Positions 1-12,129 of a stretch of DNA of 64,000 nt are shown in pieces. The position numbers and the translations under genes are program-made. Every line of letters starts with the position of its first letter. The first letter of the stretch is position 1. The stretch comes from Rhyzopertha dominica (lineage: Eukaryota; Arthropoda; Insecta; Coleoptera; Bostrichidae): the NCBI GenBank assembly GCA_025024175.1, contig QCXZ01000086.1:13854245-13918244 (forward strand). Direction: 5' to 3'. The notes under the pieces are model-generated. The model did not search any database and was not told where the DNA came from. It saw only the letters and a list, made by a program, of their open reading frames with translations.

Positions 1-53
1 CGTCTACTGCAGCCAACCACTCAGTAATGTTATGCGTAAACGGGTTGTATTCG

Positions 54-455
54 TCAGTAATTGATGTGGAAGCAGTACAGTACCTGACGCTCTGCCTGGC
101 TTACCCCTAAGTTTTGTACGAGTCGACCTATGCCCTGGGAAATCGCTTCCCCCAGCTGCGACACGGACTCCGTAGCTTCGCTACGCTGCTGGTCGGTGGT
201 ATTGTCACCAGCGCTTGACACCCGCCGCTCAAGCTCCCCGCCCAGCTCCGGTGTTCCCGAAGCCCTTCTCCGGGACCTGGTGCTCTTCCGTTCCTGTCGG
301 CGACCTGACCTTCGTCGCTCCCGTCGGGCATGTCGTCGCTTACGACTACTACGTTCTGTCCGCGACGGCCCCACACGATCACCTATTCCATCCTCAGAAG
401 GTGATCTCGTTCTGCGGAAACTTCGACGAACTGGTGACCTTGACTTTCGAGGCAT
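54..455 (-). CDS. Arg/Ser-rich ORF of unknown function
   Basis: This 133-codon ORF starts with ATG at 455. The first half is a dense run of Arg, Ser, Pro and Lys with repeated RS and RR pairs, so it is probably nucleic-acid binding. The second half is Ser/Glu/Gln-rich and ends in a possible amphipathic helix (motif SVSQLGEAISQGIGRL). The block is much more GC-rich than the sequence right of it. It follows the broken Gag-Pol remnant at 465-1990 on the same strand but does not resemble the reverse transcriptase expected next in such an element. It could be an N-terminal Gag-like arm of another retroelement, an exon, or chance coding in GC-rich DNA. I do not recognise it. Confidence 0.3.
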   Translation of the reverse strand: MPRKSRSPVRRSFRRTRSPSEDGIGDRVGPSRTERSSRKRRHARRERRRSGRRQERKSTRSRRRASGTPELGGELERRVSSAGDNTTDQQRSEATESVSQLGEAISQGIGRLVQNLGVSQAERQVLYCFHINY

Positions 456-464
456 AATAATTTC

Positions 465-1990
465 ACCGTTTCAACAGAACCAGGTCCATTGGAAATTTAC
501 AATATCCATTCTGTGCAATAGCGATTGATTCGGGAATTATAAAGTCGTCTGTGATTTTTGTTTCTACGAAAATTACTTCTCCAGCTTCTAGTGTAACGGG
601 AATTTTGATGACATTATTTAAATTTGCCTTTTGCGGAGGAATAGCTTTTGAAACGTACTGAAAGAGAAATTGTATTTTTACTGCATTTATTTCTAGTGTT
701 AGTTTGATAGTCTACTTTAGCACTCAATTTGATAAAATCGTCACTACCGATTAAACTTGTTTACGATTATCGTAAAAGCGACATTTATTTACACATTCTT
801 CGATTGTCGAAAAGGTGAAGTTGCTTATGTAACTTCTGTAAGGTTCTATCAAGCCAATTTGGAAAGTTTTTAAAGGCAAAGTGTTATTCGGTCTTTTTAA
901 ACTGCAAGAAATTTTCGTCTGCGATATGTGTTATAATCTAACAATTGTCAGGATGATTCCAATAACACACGGGCGTAACTAATAATTGTATATTACAAGT
1001 TATGTACAAAGATCTACAAGAATTACAAACAACCTTTTTCTCTCGACTCTAACAACGTTCTCCTCGTTTTTTTGGGCTTCTAAAATCTAATCTTACTTAA
1101 TTAACCACCCACTCCATCTCATCCAACCAATTACATTCAAACTTCCAATAACGTTTTTCAGTCATCCCTCCAATAGCATTCAAGCTTACAAAATCACGCC
1201 ATACACATAAATTTTAGTTCCACTNTCATTCCTTCAACNTTCGTTACGCACTTGAACAATTATAAGTGTCCCTTCACAGCAGGGCACGTCCGCTTGGATA
1301 CACTTTACTTCTTTAACCAAAAAAACATATGGTCAGCAACTGTAACTAACCCAGCCACCCTTGCTTACCTACCGCACGCATACTTTCTAAATACAAAAAT
1401 ATGTAACACATGTAGTGAAATGTGAAATATGTTGAATTAAGTCATTGAACGCTTTGATTAGTCTGCTATAGTAATCTATGTAACTTTCAGTTTTGTCTTG
1501 TACACAATGTCTTAGTGCAGCAACCAACAGTTCTCCGCTTCGCTAGTCACTTTTGAAGTAAAGCGGTGCTAATCTGATTCCAATCAGTTGCATTCTGACA
1601 TGCAAAACATCTCTAGCATCACCCTTAATTTTTGATCGGATTGAAAATGAAAGTAAATACAAAAGATCAGGTGTTAAACGACCGTTAAAATGAGCAAAAG
1701 CGTTATCGACTTCTTTTATAAACACTGATAAATTATTTCCTGGAGAATAGCATTCATAAGCAAAGATAGTTCTGTTCTGTCGGGCGTTGTCACGTTCGGT
1801 ATCATGTTTACAGATTGCTGCGTGGGAACGTTACTGTTGCTATCTTTTGCGATAGGGGCAAAAACTAGCTTGTTTAATAATTTTGGATTGGTTTTGCTTA
1901 AATTGATTACTTTGTCTTTTATCTGACTCTACTGTTTGTAAAAGGTCGTTCAAACTGTCTAAATCCGCTTCGTCAGACGATGACGCATTC
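465..1990 (-). pseudogene. Broken gypsy Gag with protease-RT linker
   Basis: Gag is the capsid precursor of LTR retroelements. Three blocks are visible. The first runs from about 1990 to 1430; it begins with a possible ATG near 1990, followed by a Ser/Asp-rich start, and has a Gag-core pattern containing ARDVLHVRM and then DYYSRLIKAFNDL. The second block (about 905-745) has the pattern IEECVNKCRFYDNRKQ, typical of a Gag C-terminal half. The third (about 665-465) has ITDDFIIPESIAIAQNGYC and fits the linker between protease and reverse transcriptase. The frames differ between blocks and stops interrupt them. The stretch 906-1430 has no coding match and may be a later insertion. No zinc knuckle was seen. 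Confidence 0.55.
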
Positions 1991-2215
1991 ATTAAATGTA
2001 AAAATTTTGTTTCTAATCAAACAATTACACTTAAAAGCAGTAGGAATAACAAGGGATTTACAGCACCGAGATTTCATCCTAGAGGTAAGGCGTTGGCGTC
2101 CTTAGATGCATTCCTTGTTGAGTTGCGAGGTATTCCGTGTAATGGTTTAAGAACCCCCTGGAAGGGTTGCTCGGGGTGGGTGAACGTTAGCCTCAATCCA
2201 GTCACGGTAATCCTG

Positions 2216-2233
2216 TTCGCAGCCGCAGTTAAG
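2216..2233 (-). promoter_or_regulatory. Possible tRNA primer-binding site of the minus-strand gypsy
   Basis: On the minus strand the sequence CTGCGAACAGGAT follows TTAACT-like bases. At 12050-12070 the plus-strand errantivirus has TAACT, GGCGC and then the same TGCGAACAGGAT at its LTR/internal boundary. This places the end of this element's 5' LTR near 2233. Confidence 0.4.
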
Positions 2234-2450
2234 ATTCGAATTTCGCGAATCCCGTTTTTGAAAAGTTTTACTAAGCTAACTACAATATTTGGTAATTAAT
2301 AAGTATACAAAAATACAATAAATGATCGTATCAGTTGCAAGGTGCGATACCACAGAGAACTGCCTGGTATTCCTCATCCAGGGAAGGTAGAAACGTTGTC
2401 TGGTAGAAGTCTCCCGTTGCATTTTATCAAAATGCGGAGCTTGCTGTTTT

Positions 2451-4015
2451 ACGTTTATAACTATATAACTAACAGTTATTACTATGTGGCTGAGTACTTC
2501 TGTGGTCTCCAAGAGTGGTAAACAGACAAGATAATTATTTTACCACCTTAGTACCAATTTTATAGCTACAGAAAGAAATACTGTGAATATTACATATCTG
2601 ATTCATGTATTTTAATACAGAAAAGAAAGTGGACACTCGAAAAACACTACTAAAAACCACTCCCGAAAGGGGATTGTATATCATAAGTTTGAGTAGTAAT
2701 GCCTATCAAACTACATTAGTCCGTTTTATTTCAAATTTTATCTCTGTTAGTTTTCGAAAAAAACTTATATGTGTAAGAATAATTTTATTGGGATAAACGG
2801 CCAAAAGTGGAATGCGGTAGTTAGTCTGAAACTAGGTATGTGACATACACCCTCAATTAGGAGCAATGAGCCAAATTTCAGCGGGGGTACTTTTTACCCT
2901 GTTATCGTACTATAGCCTTTACCATATAAACAAGATTATTCTAACTGTTGGCAAGAATTAGCACAAAAGATTTTGCAGTATACGTAGCTTGTGTTTTATT
3001 TTGCTATATGGTAAGTATTAAGCGTTATTCTGACTCATATTTATATTTATCATTTAAGGTCAGTGTTATAAGGATTTTAGCAATTTTTCAGTTTCAAAAC
3101 AAAAACTCAATGCTCTAACGGATGTTATAAAACTTGCTGTATTCTGCAACTTATTCATAAATTTGAAATATGCGCCGCATATGTAAACTGGTCATCAGAA
3201 TTGTATTTGTTTACTCGGCAGCATATCTCGCAGGCAAACATTGTTCCGCAGTGGAAGCACCCAACCCAGGTGACGGCATTGAGGACGGATTTTCTACAGT
3301 TATTATAGAAAAGGACTTTAACATATTACTGGACTGTAACCAGAAACTATCAATGGTTATATAGAACCTTTGAATATAGAATGTAATAGAAGGACAATCC
3401 AATGTTTTTAAATGTAACGCTAGAAAGGGCGTTAGAAGCTAGTAGGGGCGTTAGTACTGTAGAGGCGCTGTCTCGGTGCTGCAAGCGCATTTACAGATTC
3501 TAACAGACGCCTCAAATAATGAACAGCAACCTCTATGCCTATTCACCATTAGAGGCGCTGATTACGAATCGCCGGCTGGCGATTTATATCAGTACGAGAT
3601 ACTGTAGATTGACTGAACCTAATGTTATTTAGCAAGCTGTGGTTTAAAAGAGGACTAAATGATACCCTCTAAATGAATGTTACTTCTATTTGTGGTGCAA
3701 CATAAAAATACTATTTTTAATAACAGTTTATAAGGTTTTTCGAGAGCGCCGAGCGCGTTAGGGTAGGACGAGCGGAGGAAGTAAAACATTTTTTGTATAT
3801 CAACATTATGGTAGACTTCCAGGTGAAATGGAAATGACAGCATGAATTACACACTGGAATCACGTTCATAATAAAATAAATAATTAAATACGTTAACCGC
3901 AGACAAATTCTCGAACGCGATGTATTGTAAAATAAACAAGGGCAAAACATAAACTTCAATCCGTCGTCAATGGGATTCGGGAAGCGGGATGCGGGACACC
4001 CCAAGGAAATTATTT
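2451..4015. other. AT-rich spacer without a supported gene
   Basis: Only short ORFs occur. One at 3170-3364 (plus, 64 codons) begins with a hydrophobic stretch that could pass for a signal peptide, followed by APNPGDGIEDG, but it has no recognisable family and stops quickly. I see no convincing repeat structure here. Confidence 0.4.
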
Positions 4016-5725
4016 ACACAATTATCTACACATAAATAAATTAAATTTCATTTGATAAACAAATTTGGCCCATCCTTTTTTGTCCTGTGCTAGATCTGTC
4101 GCCTCCCTCCAAGTTAATCCTCTTCTCCCCATTGTTTCACTAACTCTATCGTTCCAGTGCTTTGTAGGTCGGCCTCGGGTCCTCCGGTGATATATTCTTG
4201 CCTGCCATATGCTGCGCACTTGAGATTCATTCCCCATTCTTGACAAATGGCCAAACCATTTTAGTTGGTTTTCTTCAATTTTTGTTAATACAGATTCTGT
4301 TTTCAATTCTTCTCTAATAGTGTTATTTGGTATGCGGTCTCTTCTAGTAACACCAAGTACTCTTCTAAGATATTTCATCTCCATTGCTTGTACTTTACTT
4401 TTCTGCCTTTTCGTCATTACCCATGCTTCGCTTCCAAAAGTCAATATTGGGCGGCATATTGTTTTATAAACAGTCAATTTTGCATTCTTACTCACTTCTT
4501 TTCTGTTAATGAAGGATTTGCTTAGTGCGTGGTACAAATTTGCTGCTGCTGATACTGGCTCGGTTATTTCTGCTTCCTCCTTCCCTTTTTCATTTATTGT
4601 TACTCCTAGGTATTTGAAATGTTGTACTTGTTCCAGTTGTGTATCATCTAAATGTACATTCACTTTCTTACCGTTCCTGGAGATGACCATTATTTTGTCT
4701 TTTCCTTGTTCACTTTCATCTTGTATTCCTTGAGCACTTCATTCCAGCAGTCCAAATTTTTCTGTAATTCCTTCTCGCTTGCTCTGAATATAACAAGGTC
4801 GTCGGCAAAATCGCACTCTGTGATGGTTACAGGCAGCAAGTTGCGATATCCAACAGTTACCTTCTTTGTTTTTGATCTTATCTTCTTCATTATTTCATCC
4901 ATGAAAATTATAAATAATAGCGGGCTCAGTACTCCACCTTGTCTCAGACCTTCGATGGTTTTAAGTTCCTGTGACTCGTTGTTTCTTAGTCTGACAAAGT
5001 TTCGGCAGTTGTGGTACAGACTTTTAGTTACATCAATTAGCTAAGGGTCGACATCTATCTGCTCCAGGCTTACCCATACTGCCTGCCTTGGAACTCTATC
5101 AAATGCCTTTTCAAGATCTATGAAAGCCATGCATACTTCCGTGTTCTGCTGTAGTGTTTTATATATTATTTGTTTTAAAGTAAAGATATGATCTTGAATG
5201 CTGAAGCCCTTCCTGAATTCACTTTGAGAACTTGAAATTTGGGATTCTACAATTTTCCTAGCTTCTAATATTCTTTCATAGATCTTCTCTGCCACGTTTA
5301 AAAGGGTAATACCTCTATAGTTGTTGCACTGGGTTCTGTCACCTTTTTTGTAGATGGGTAATATCACCCCTATTTCCCAGTCTTCTGGTATTTTACCTTC
5401 TGTCCAAGTTTTCCTACAAACTTCTAACATTAGTGATTTTCCTTTTCTTCCTAGGCATTTAATCATTTCTGGTGTTATCCCGTCATGTCCTGGTGCCTTC
5501 CCAGTTTTCATACCCTTTATAGCTCTTTCTAGTCCTTCCATTGCTATATCTTTGTTATTTATATTTGACCTTATATTTGCTTTTTCTATTATTTTTTTCA
5601 GTTGTTTCCGCAGTTACTATTTCTTTGTTTTCCTTGGTGGGATTTAGAAGGTCGCAGAAGTACTCTCTCCATCTTTCCATTACCTTTTTTGGGTCTGACA
5701 CAATATAGGAAATTACGTCTTAATA
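4016..5725 (-). mobile_element. 5'-truncated LINE, RTE-like
   Basis: This is a non-LTR retrotransposon cut off at its 5' end: no endonuclease is present upstream of about 5725. The 3' end, past the last stop at 4022, is short and has no clear A-tail. The coding part is described in the pseudogene entry. Confidence 0.75.
4022..5720 (-). pseudogene. LINE reverse transcriptase, degenerate
   Basis: Reverse transcriptase of a non-LTR retrotransposon, copying its RNA into the target site. In order, it has a linker with ERWREYF near 5690, then GKAPGHDGITPEMIK, YKKGDRTQCNNYRGI, LEKAFDRVPR, the catalytic FADD in CDFADDLVIF at about 4810, and the C-terminal half with FKYLG, EAWVMTKRQ and HLSRMGNE motifs of the maturase-like region. 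One in-frame TAG at 5041-5043 and frameshifts near 4690 and 5550 break it. The motif set resembles the RTE-type LINEs common in insects. The 5' truncation is typical of incomplete target-primed insertion. Confidence 0.8.
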
Positions 5726-5842
5726 ATCCAGCATTGCAAGCGAGCTCATCCATAGTTCGCTATACGTAATAAGATGCGTTTCTAAACAGTGAGATTTTTT
5801 TAGTAATAAATACTGCGCCAATAAAAAATATCCACTTTACGA

Positions 5843-8800
5843 AGTGGTGTAAAGTGCAGCTATTTTAACTGTAATAATAGTGCTAAATATGTAGGACTAC
5901 GTGTGTTTAGCTTTCCAGTGAAAGACACAGAAAGATGCAGAAAATGGATTATTAATAGTGGTAAGTAACCCTTATATTTATCTAACTGTTTGTCTTCAAA
6001 TAAATATTTATACACAATATAGAATTGGTTTTAAGAACAATTGCTTTTTAAAAGTTATCACAATTGTTTCGGTAGTAATGTATATTGCTCCATTTTCTTT
6101 ACGAATACTTTATGCCATGTTTTTTTTTCACGATATGCAAGACACTCAAAATGTTCTACAAGTGTAATGCCTTAAATTGAGCTTGGCATAAAAAATTTTT
6201 GATAATAAGGCTGGGATCTACAAATCTTGACCTTTTCGGCAATTTGTTTCAAAAATAGTAAACTTCTTTATTTTCTTCTTTTGAAGAAAGTGTTCTGTTT
6301 ATTATAACATGTACATAACATATTCCATTTCTTTATTGGATGGATTGGAAGAAACATATACAATCTTTTTATAAATCATACAATCTTATAGCAATATAAA
6401 TGCAATGTGTCGCTAAAGCAACACATGAAATTCTAAATACTGCTTATTTGCAAAAATTGTAAAAAAATCTAATATAGGTAACGTAACAAAAACATTGACT
6501 ACTATTAGAAGACTATTGATACTAGTTGACGTTTTTCTTATTTTTGCAACTACATTAATCCAAGATATTCAGTGTTTGGTGTTTGGTGGAGTCGAGAGGA
6601 ACATAAAGTACCAGCAGGTCTAACGCGCATTACTACTCATTTGAACAATTTTTTGGTCGACTAGGTGTCATATTGTAAATCGATTGATCACACTTTGAAT
6701 ATTTGCTTGCCTACTTCTGTATATGATTTTTTAGACGTCATTTGTGCCCATTTTGATTGTTTTTATGCTCAAAATAATAAGTGCTCGAATGACACAAAAA
6801 TATATATCGGATTTTGTATAAAAAAAACACATTCAATGAAGTCATGTATTTTTCATAGTAATAAATTGCTCTGTTTCAAAAACTCTATCAATTCTTTAGT
6901 TACGTTATTATTGTAGCGATTATGTTCATTGATTAGTTAATAGTCAGTGGTGGTATATGGGAAAGCGGAGAAATTAAAAACTCAAGATGTTCATTTGTCA
7001 ATATCTTGCGATTCTTATTTTGCCTTTCTAATACCTACGGTTCTTAAATCGCATTGCAATATCTGTAGTTAACTTGGAATTTAACTTTTACGTAATTAAT
7101 GCTCCTAAAATATTATAAACTATGACTCAAGTTCGTTTCAGTTGAATGTGCACTTTTTTCCATTATATCAACACCAAACAATAATAGGGTATGATAAGTA
7201 ACTAGGAAGGGCACAAATAAGGGTTGCATGAAGCTGATTAATCTCCACCAATAATCTTACTGTTATTTATTTTGTATTGATTATTGTAATTATTTTCAGG
7301 TAATGCAAAACTAATAAATCTGCCGGCAGAATCATTGAAAAAAAGGTTTTTGTGTCATTACCATTTTCCTTTATCTGAGTTTATGCATCCCGGTTCAAAA
7401 TATCTCAAAAGAACGGCAGTTCCCACATGTTATAATGTGAGCGCAGCATTACAAGCAGATATTCCAGGTCCCAGTAGTGAATATAGCGCACCAGATAAAA
7501 TACCCTCACCAAAAGTTCTCACCCCAAAGAAAACATATGTTAAACATACTACATCTGAAATTCTTCCTACAGAATCGGATCTGTCACCCAGCACACGTGA
7601 TTTTTTACAAAACGTTACTGATTTGCTCACACCAGAATTAAAAGGAAAAAAGGTCAAACGAAAACTTGTTTATTTGGGTGATGTTTCAGAAGGCTTAATT
7701 ACTCCCAAACGAAGAAAAATAAGTGAATTACAAAAAACAATTGCTCGACATGGAATACTCCTAAAGAAAAAACGAACTCAAATCTCACGATTAAAATCAA
7801 AACTGGAAAACAAGATAATTCTTACCGATATCCTGCATACACTGCCATATCCTTCACAACATTCAGACATTAGTGACAATGCAACTATTGTATAAGAAAA
7901 AGGCTGTGTGGAGTCAAGACGAAAAGTAGTTTGCAATAGCTTTATATTATAAATCACCCACAGCTTATACATTTCTAAGAAGGAAAAATGTTATTCTACC
8001 TGCTGTATCAACAATAAAGACATAGATAAGTGTTTCCAAGTGTTTGCCAGGTTTTAGTGCGGAGCTATTTAAGCAAATAAAAGTAAAGTCTACCACAATG
8101 TCTGCAATGGAACAAACGTGTGTTGTATGCATAGATGAAATGGCCATAAAGGAATCTCTCGAATACTCTCCTTTACTAGATCTCATAGAAGGCTACGAAG
8201 AACGAAGATCTTGGTCTTTCTCTTGGGCGCAGTAACAAGACAGCCAAAAAAGCCCTTGTCTTCATGGCCCGGGGCTTATACTCCAAATGAAAATTACCAC
8301 TGGGATATTTTTTAAGTAATAAAGGTGTTGATGGACCAAATCTTGCAACACTCATAAAAAGTGCATCGACAAACCGCTAGCTATTTTATGTGACCAAGGA
8401 ACACCAAATGTTTCGGCTATCAAAATTTTGGGCAGTACTACAGAAAAACCCTATTTCCTATATAATTCACATAAAATTTACACCATTTTCGATACAACTC
8501 ATTTAATTAAATCCATTAGAAATAACCTTTTAAATGGTTATTTTCAATATGAAAACAAGACTGTGCGATTTCAAGATATAATAGACACTTGTAACATTGA
8601 CAAGGGAAGTATTTCGCCACGAATGCTTACAAAAATTACTGATGCACATATATCACCAAATGCATTTGAAAAAATGAATTGCAAGTTAGCATTGCAGATA
8701 TTCAGCAATACCATGGCTGCAGCACTGCTTGCATGTTCTACTGGTCAGTTGAAGAATAATTCTGCTTTGACTACTGCAGATTTCGTTGAAATGTTGGATA

Positions 8801-9772
8801 AGACATTTGATTGCATGAACAGTCAGTATCGTTTTTCAAGAAATCCATATTCCTGTGCAATGTCATCAAAAACACCGATTGTTGCAGAAACATTGAGAAA
8901 TGTCAAATATGTTATGAAAATTATTAAGAAAATTAACTTTAATAGTGGCAAAACTTCGCGTCCACCATGTTTTGACGGACTTGTAACCACTATTAATGCA
9001 ATACTTTCATTACACGAAGAACAGGCAAGCAATGGTTTTGATTACCTTTTAACGTACAGGCTGAATCAAGATGTTTTGGAAAACTTTTTTTCGGTAATTG
9101 GACAAAGGGGAGGGTAACCCGTAACCCTACTGCCAGAATTTTTAGGTCCTCATTTAGAATTGCTGCGATTAGGAATTTAATGCAGCCTCCAGAAAGTGCC
9201 AATTGTGAGCAAGATGGTAACCAATATTTACAATAGTACAGTCGGTTACCAATACTTCATTGCCTGAATCGTCGGCAGCAAATATAGATAAACAGACAGA
9301 CAGCGTTTCTGGTTCAGAATCCTCGTCTAGCTATGAAATTCAGCAGCCAGATTAATTCACAACACAGCAGAAGATTGTGCAGTAGCCTATTTCATAGGTT
9401 ATTTGTGTTTTAGATGCATTAAAAAATTCAAGTGCGCAGACTGTGAAGAATATTTAATTAAAAGTGATTCCAAACTTACAGAACCAAATGAGTTGTTTAT
9501 TCTAAATAAATTATACACTACAACTAATTTCAGTGATTCTTTAATATCATTGCGTTGCCCACAAGACAATGTTGTGGAAAGACTCACTCAGGCACTATCC
9601 ACTTCTGCAGATGCATTTCAAACATATTCATATAAAAGAAAAGTTCTGCATAAAATTTATAAAAAAAATTGTTGCTAGAATAGACCCAACATTTCTTGCC
9701 ATGGACTCTAAATGTTTACAACATAGACAATTTATAATAAACCTTTTAATTAAGGTCAAAATATTTAAATAA
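5843..9772 (+). pseudogene. P-type (THAP9-like) transposase gene, nearly complete but broken
   Basis: This is the DNA transposase of a P-superfamily element. Exon 1 (to 5960) encodes the first half of a THAP zinc finger: CSYFNC, then FSFPVKDTERCRKW. A GTAAGT donor follows at 5961. The acceptor AG is at 7298-7299, and exon 2 continues in frame with LPAESLKKRF, CHYH and AVPT, completing the C-x4-C...C-x2-H finger. A Lys-rich linker and coiled-coil-like segment follow (7650-7830). The RNase H-like core holds CIDEMAIK near 8130, VFMARGLYS, CDQGTPN near 8392, FDTTHLIKSIRNNLLNGY, and ENFFS with a GG.NRNPT region near 9080-9130. The conserved C-terminal domain runs from about 9370 to 9772. Frameshifts or stops occur near 7895, 8200, 8290, 9117 and 9660. 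No initiator ATG is visible in exon 1. Confidence 0.85.
5961..7299 (+). other. Intron splitting the THAP domain
   Basis: The donor GTAAGT and a pyrimidine-rich acceptor ending TTTTCAG join two exons in the same frame inside a THAP zinc finger. The 1.34-kb intron is AT-rich and has no recognisable coding content. Confidence 0.75.
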
Positions 9773-9976
9773 TGTAAATGGTGTCTACCTGTTAATCGAC
9801 GCTTCGCAGATCAAGCCAAGCCTCATCAAAAACTGAAGATATTAAAAAACCTGTAATTTCTCTAGATTATATTTATGTTTTTTTATCTATAGGCATCAGT
9901 GTTTGATTTACTTGTTTATATAAAGAATAAGGTGAAAGATTTGTTTAATAATAAGCGTATTTTCTTTTTTTATTAA

Positions 9977-10901
9977 GAGGGGCATTTACTTGAGCGATCG
10001 GGCAGAAATATAAACTATGCAACCCATATTACCAGCGGGACATGGGACGTAAGAGGGTAGCCGATAGGTTGACATCACGCAAAGATCGTACGAGCAACAG
10101 ACGGGCTAAACTAATATTCGGAAAATTGCTGACTGTAGGGTGTGCATAAAAAAGTAACCATGATATTAGTAACTTACTATGATATTACACCAGGTTATTC
10201 AAAATATGGAATAACCCATTTATTTCTGAAAATATGAACTATATAACATTTCATTCTAACTGCATGTCGACTATGATTTCTGGAGGAACTTTTATAATAA
10301 TTTTCCTTCCGCCTCCCCATTGCTTCGGCAGACAGTAAATTAATGTGAAATAGCTTTTAACATTAAAGTTGTCCCGTGTAATTACTAATTAGACATACAA
10401 TCTTAGAAATCCAGTCATATCGGAATAGATCGTATACCGCGCGATCATTCCCGACAGGATTGTATCTTAGCCTCACTGTTCAGTGGATACCACGCGACGG
10501 ACCTGGTAGGGATGGGCATTCGAATTCCGCTCTCCTGACGGACTCGTGCGAAAGGGTTTGCGGTTTTAGATTTTTTTAATGTTTTTATTCATTTATCGTG
10601 CTCATGTTTTTGGTAGTGTACAAAGAAATATGTAGCTACAACGTGGAGTTCGAATTTTTCATTTATGTGCCTTAGTTTTCGAGAAATAGCTCGCCAAAAA
10701 TACGCATTTTTAAGCAAAATATAACAACAAATATTTACGTTACCGTACAAAATTCAGAAAAAACTCTAACTCCACGTTGTAGCTACATCTTTTGTCATTG
10801 CCATGTCGCAATTTCACTTCGAAAAAGTTTCGAATAACTCGGTAAAATGTAAAACGGTAGGTGCTTAAAATGACCCGATTCGCTCTAGGTAAACGCCCCT
10901 C
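9977..10901. mobile_element. Non-autonomous TIR element with TTAA target duplication
   Basis: The ends are inverted copies: GAGGGGC[A/G]TTTAC then GAGCG and ATCGGG on the left (9977-10010), mirrored on the right (10868-10901). TTAA lies directly outside both ends (9973-9976 and 10902-10905). The 925-bp interior has no transposase. A TTAA duplication with termini starting GAG suggests the Kolobok superfamily; piggyBac also uses TTAA but normally starts CC. A P-type origin is unlikely because P elements duplicate 8 bp. Confidence 0.75.
10631..10787. repeat. Perfect 20-bp inverted repeat nested in the TTAA element
   Basis: TGTAGCTACAACGTGGAGTT at 10631-10650 is repeated exactly as its reverse complement at 10768-10787, with a 117-bp loop. 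It lies asymmetrically inside the 9977-10901 element and may be the remains of another nested insertion or an internal binding or hairpin structure. Confidence 0.8.
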
Positions 10902-10905
10902 TTAA

Positions 10906-11830
10906 TAACATTACAACATGCTGTGAGAGTTTCAAATTCCTGTACATATTTTTGTTTTTTGGAAGGCTGCTTTGTTTCGCCACGCAAAATAAGCTTTTGC
11001 TTACTGACATATCGAACATTTTTTCTGTGTATTTTTGCCAGACGATTTTATCTAATGACTTCAATTTATAAATGTTCAAAACCTACTGCGATCTTGTCAA
11101 AATTACTGGTTTCTAAGATTATTCTTGAAAAGGATGCATCCTAAGTTGGTTATATTTATATCTAGTGTATTTATTCTGGATTAGTCAGTCCGTTTATAAA
11201 GTTAGTATTTTTATATAGAAGTTCTTAACCAATTTTTGACGCTGTATATACGTAGTTTATATTTCAATAAAGTAAGCATTTTTAAAACCACTTCTTTCTT
11301 CTGAATACGCCCCATATTTATATTTTGCCTGAACTTAATTCCAAACTGAAAGTTTTTTTAGTTTACCGACGTGTAAGTACATATGTATATTCTATAATGT
11401 CCTATGTTCCTTCAAAATCATGCCTTTATAGTTTAGTGGCGAAAAATTAATTTTTTGTGCAAATAAATATTTTAAGCTTATTCTTTCCGCATCTTCTAAG
11501 GAAATGAACTTCCCAAAATTGGCTTGATTAAAACAAAAATATTCTTCAAGTTCTCAGTTTACGTACCTACCACCGTTAAGAAATACCTACCCGGTTTTGA
11601 ATTTAAGGAGAAACGTTTTCTTTCGCTCTAAAAATGTTGCTGACGACCAGCGCCCGCTCTAGGGTGGGCAACCCACACCCACATTTGTACTTAGCGCCAA
11701 AATTTTGGGGAGCGGTGAATTTTTGCTATACCTAGGTATGCGAAAAATAAGGATGTGTTAAATACCCGATTAAAAAAAATCACATGCCGATTTTTTTGTT
11801 CGCTAATGATTTTGGCCGCGTAGCATACAT
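10906..11830. other. AT-rich spacer, no supported gene
   Basis: Only short random ORFs are present on either strand. I found no terminal repeat, RNA gene or protein similarity here. Confidence 0.4.
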
Positions 11831-12055
11831 AATTACGAACCCAGAACGTGCATCACCGCTACCCCGAAGGAGCCGGAAGAGATAACAAAACATTAAGATG
11901 ATGATTTGGGTATTTAATCCCCAGTCGGAGGTAAGAGTTAGCTTAGTGTAATTTAGGCGTTAGGCTTGTTACTCTGTTAGTTCGTGTCTGTAATAATCAC
12001 CCAATTGTGTAACAAAGACTTTTTAAAATCAGTATTTTCGAGGGTGAAACTAACT
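11831..12055 (+). repeat. 5' LTR of element A
   Basis: Begins AATTACGAACCC and ends TAACT, partly mirrored. It matches 17425-17647 over its whole length with scattered differences. The primer-binding region starts at its last T. Confidence 0.8.
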
Positions 12056-12129
12056 GGCGCTGCGAACAGGATAGTGTCACGGTAAACAGACCTTCGTGTC
12101 GGAAGAGCTGTTTAATAATGAAACAGAAT

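Larger units (their letters stand above)
465..2450 (-). mobile_element. Errantivirus-type gypsy remnant (LTR edge to protease/RT linker)
   Basis: Read leftwards on the minus strand, the order is a possible 5' LTR (right of about 2233), a primer-binding-like site near 2216-2233, Gag coding from about 1990, and the Pol linker down to about 465. The primer-site region nearly matches that of the plus-strand element at 11831-17647, so the two are probably related families. Reverse transcriptase, integrase and the 3' LTR are missing. The right edge of the LTR is not determined and the 2450 limit is approximate. Confidence 0.5.

Noticed and set aside
130..528. Plus-strand ORFs opposite the Arg/Ser-rich ORF
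   Set aside because: GC-rich DNA is open in several frames; the plus-strand peptide has no domain pattern and is a shadow of the minus-strand frame.
3170..3364. 64-codon ORF with a possible signal peptide
   Set aside because: It is short, has no family resemblance, and the hydrophobic start alone is weak evidence.
9977..10901. The TTAA inverted-repeat element as the end of the P-type transposon
   Set aside because: It is a complete two-ended unit lying wholly to one side of the transposase, and TTAA is not the 8-bp duplication of P elements.
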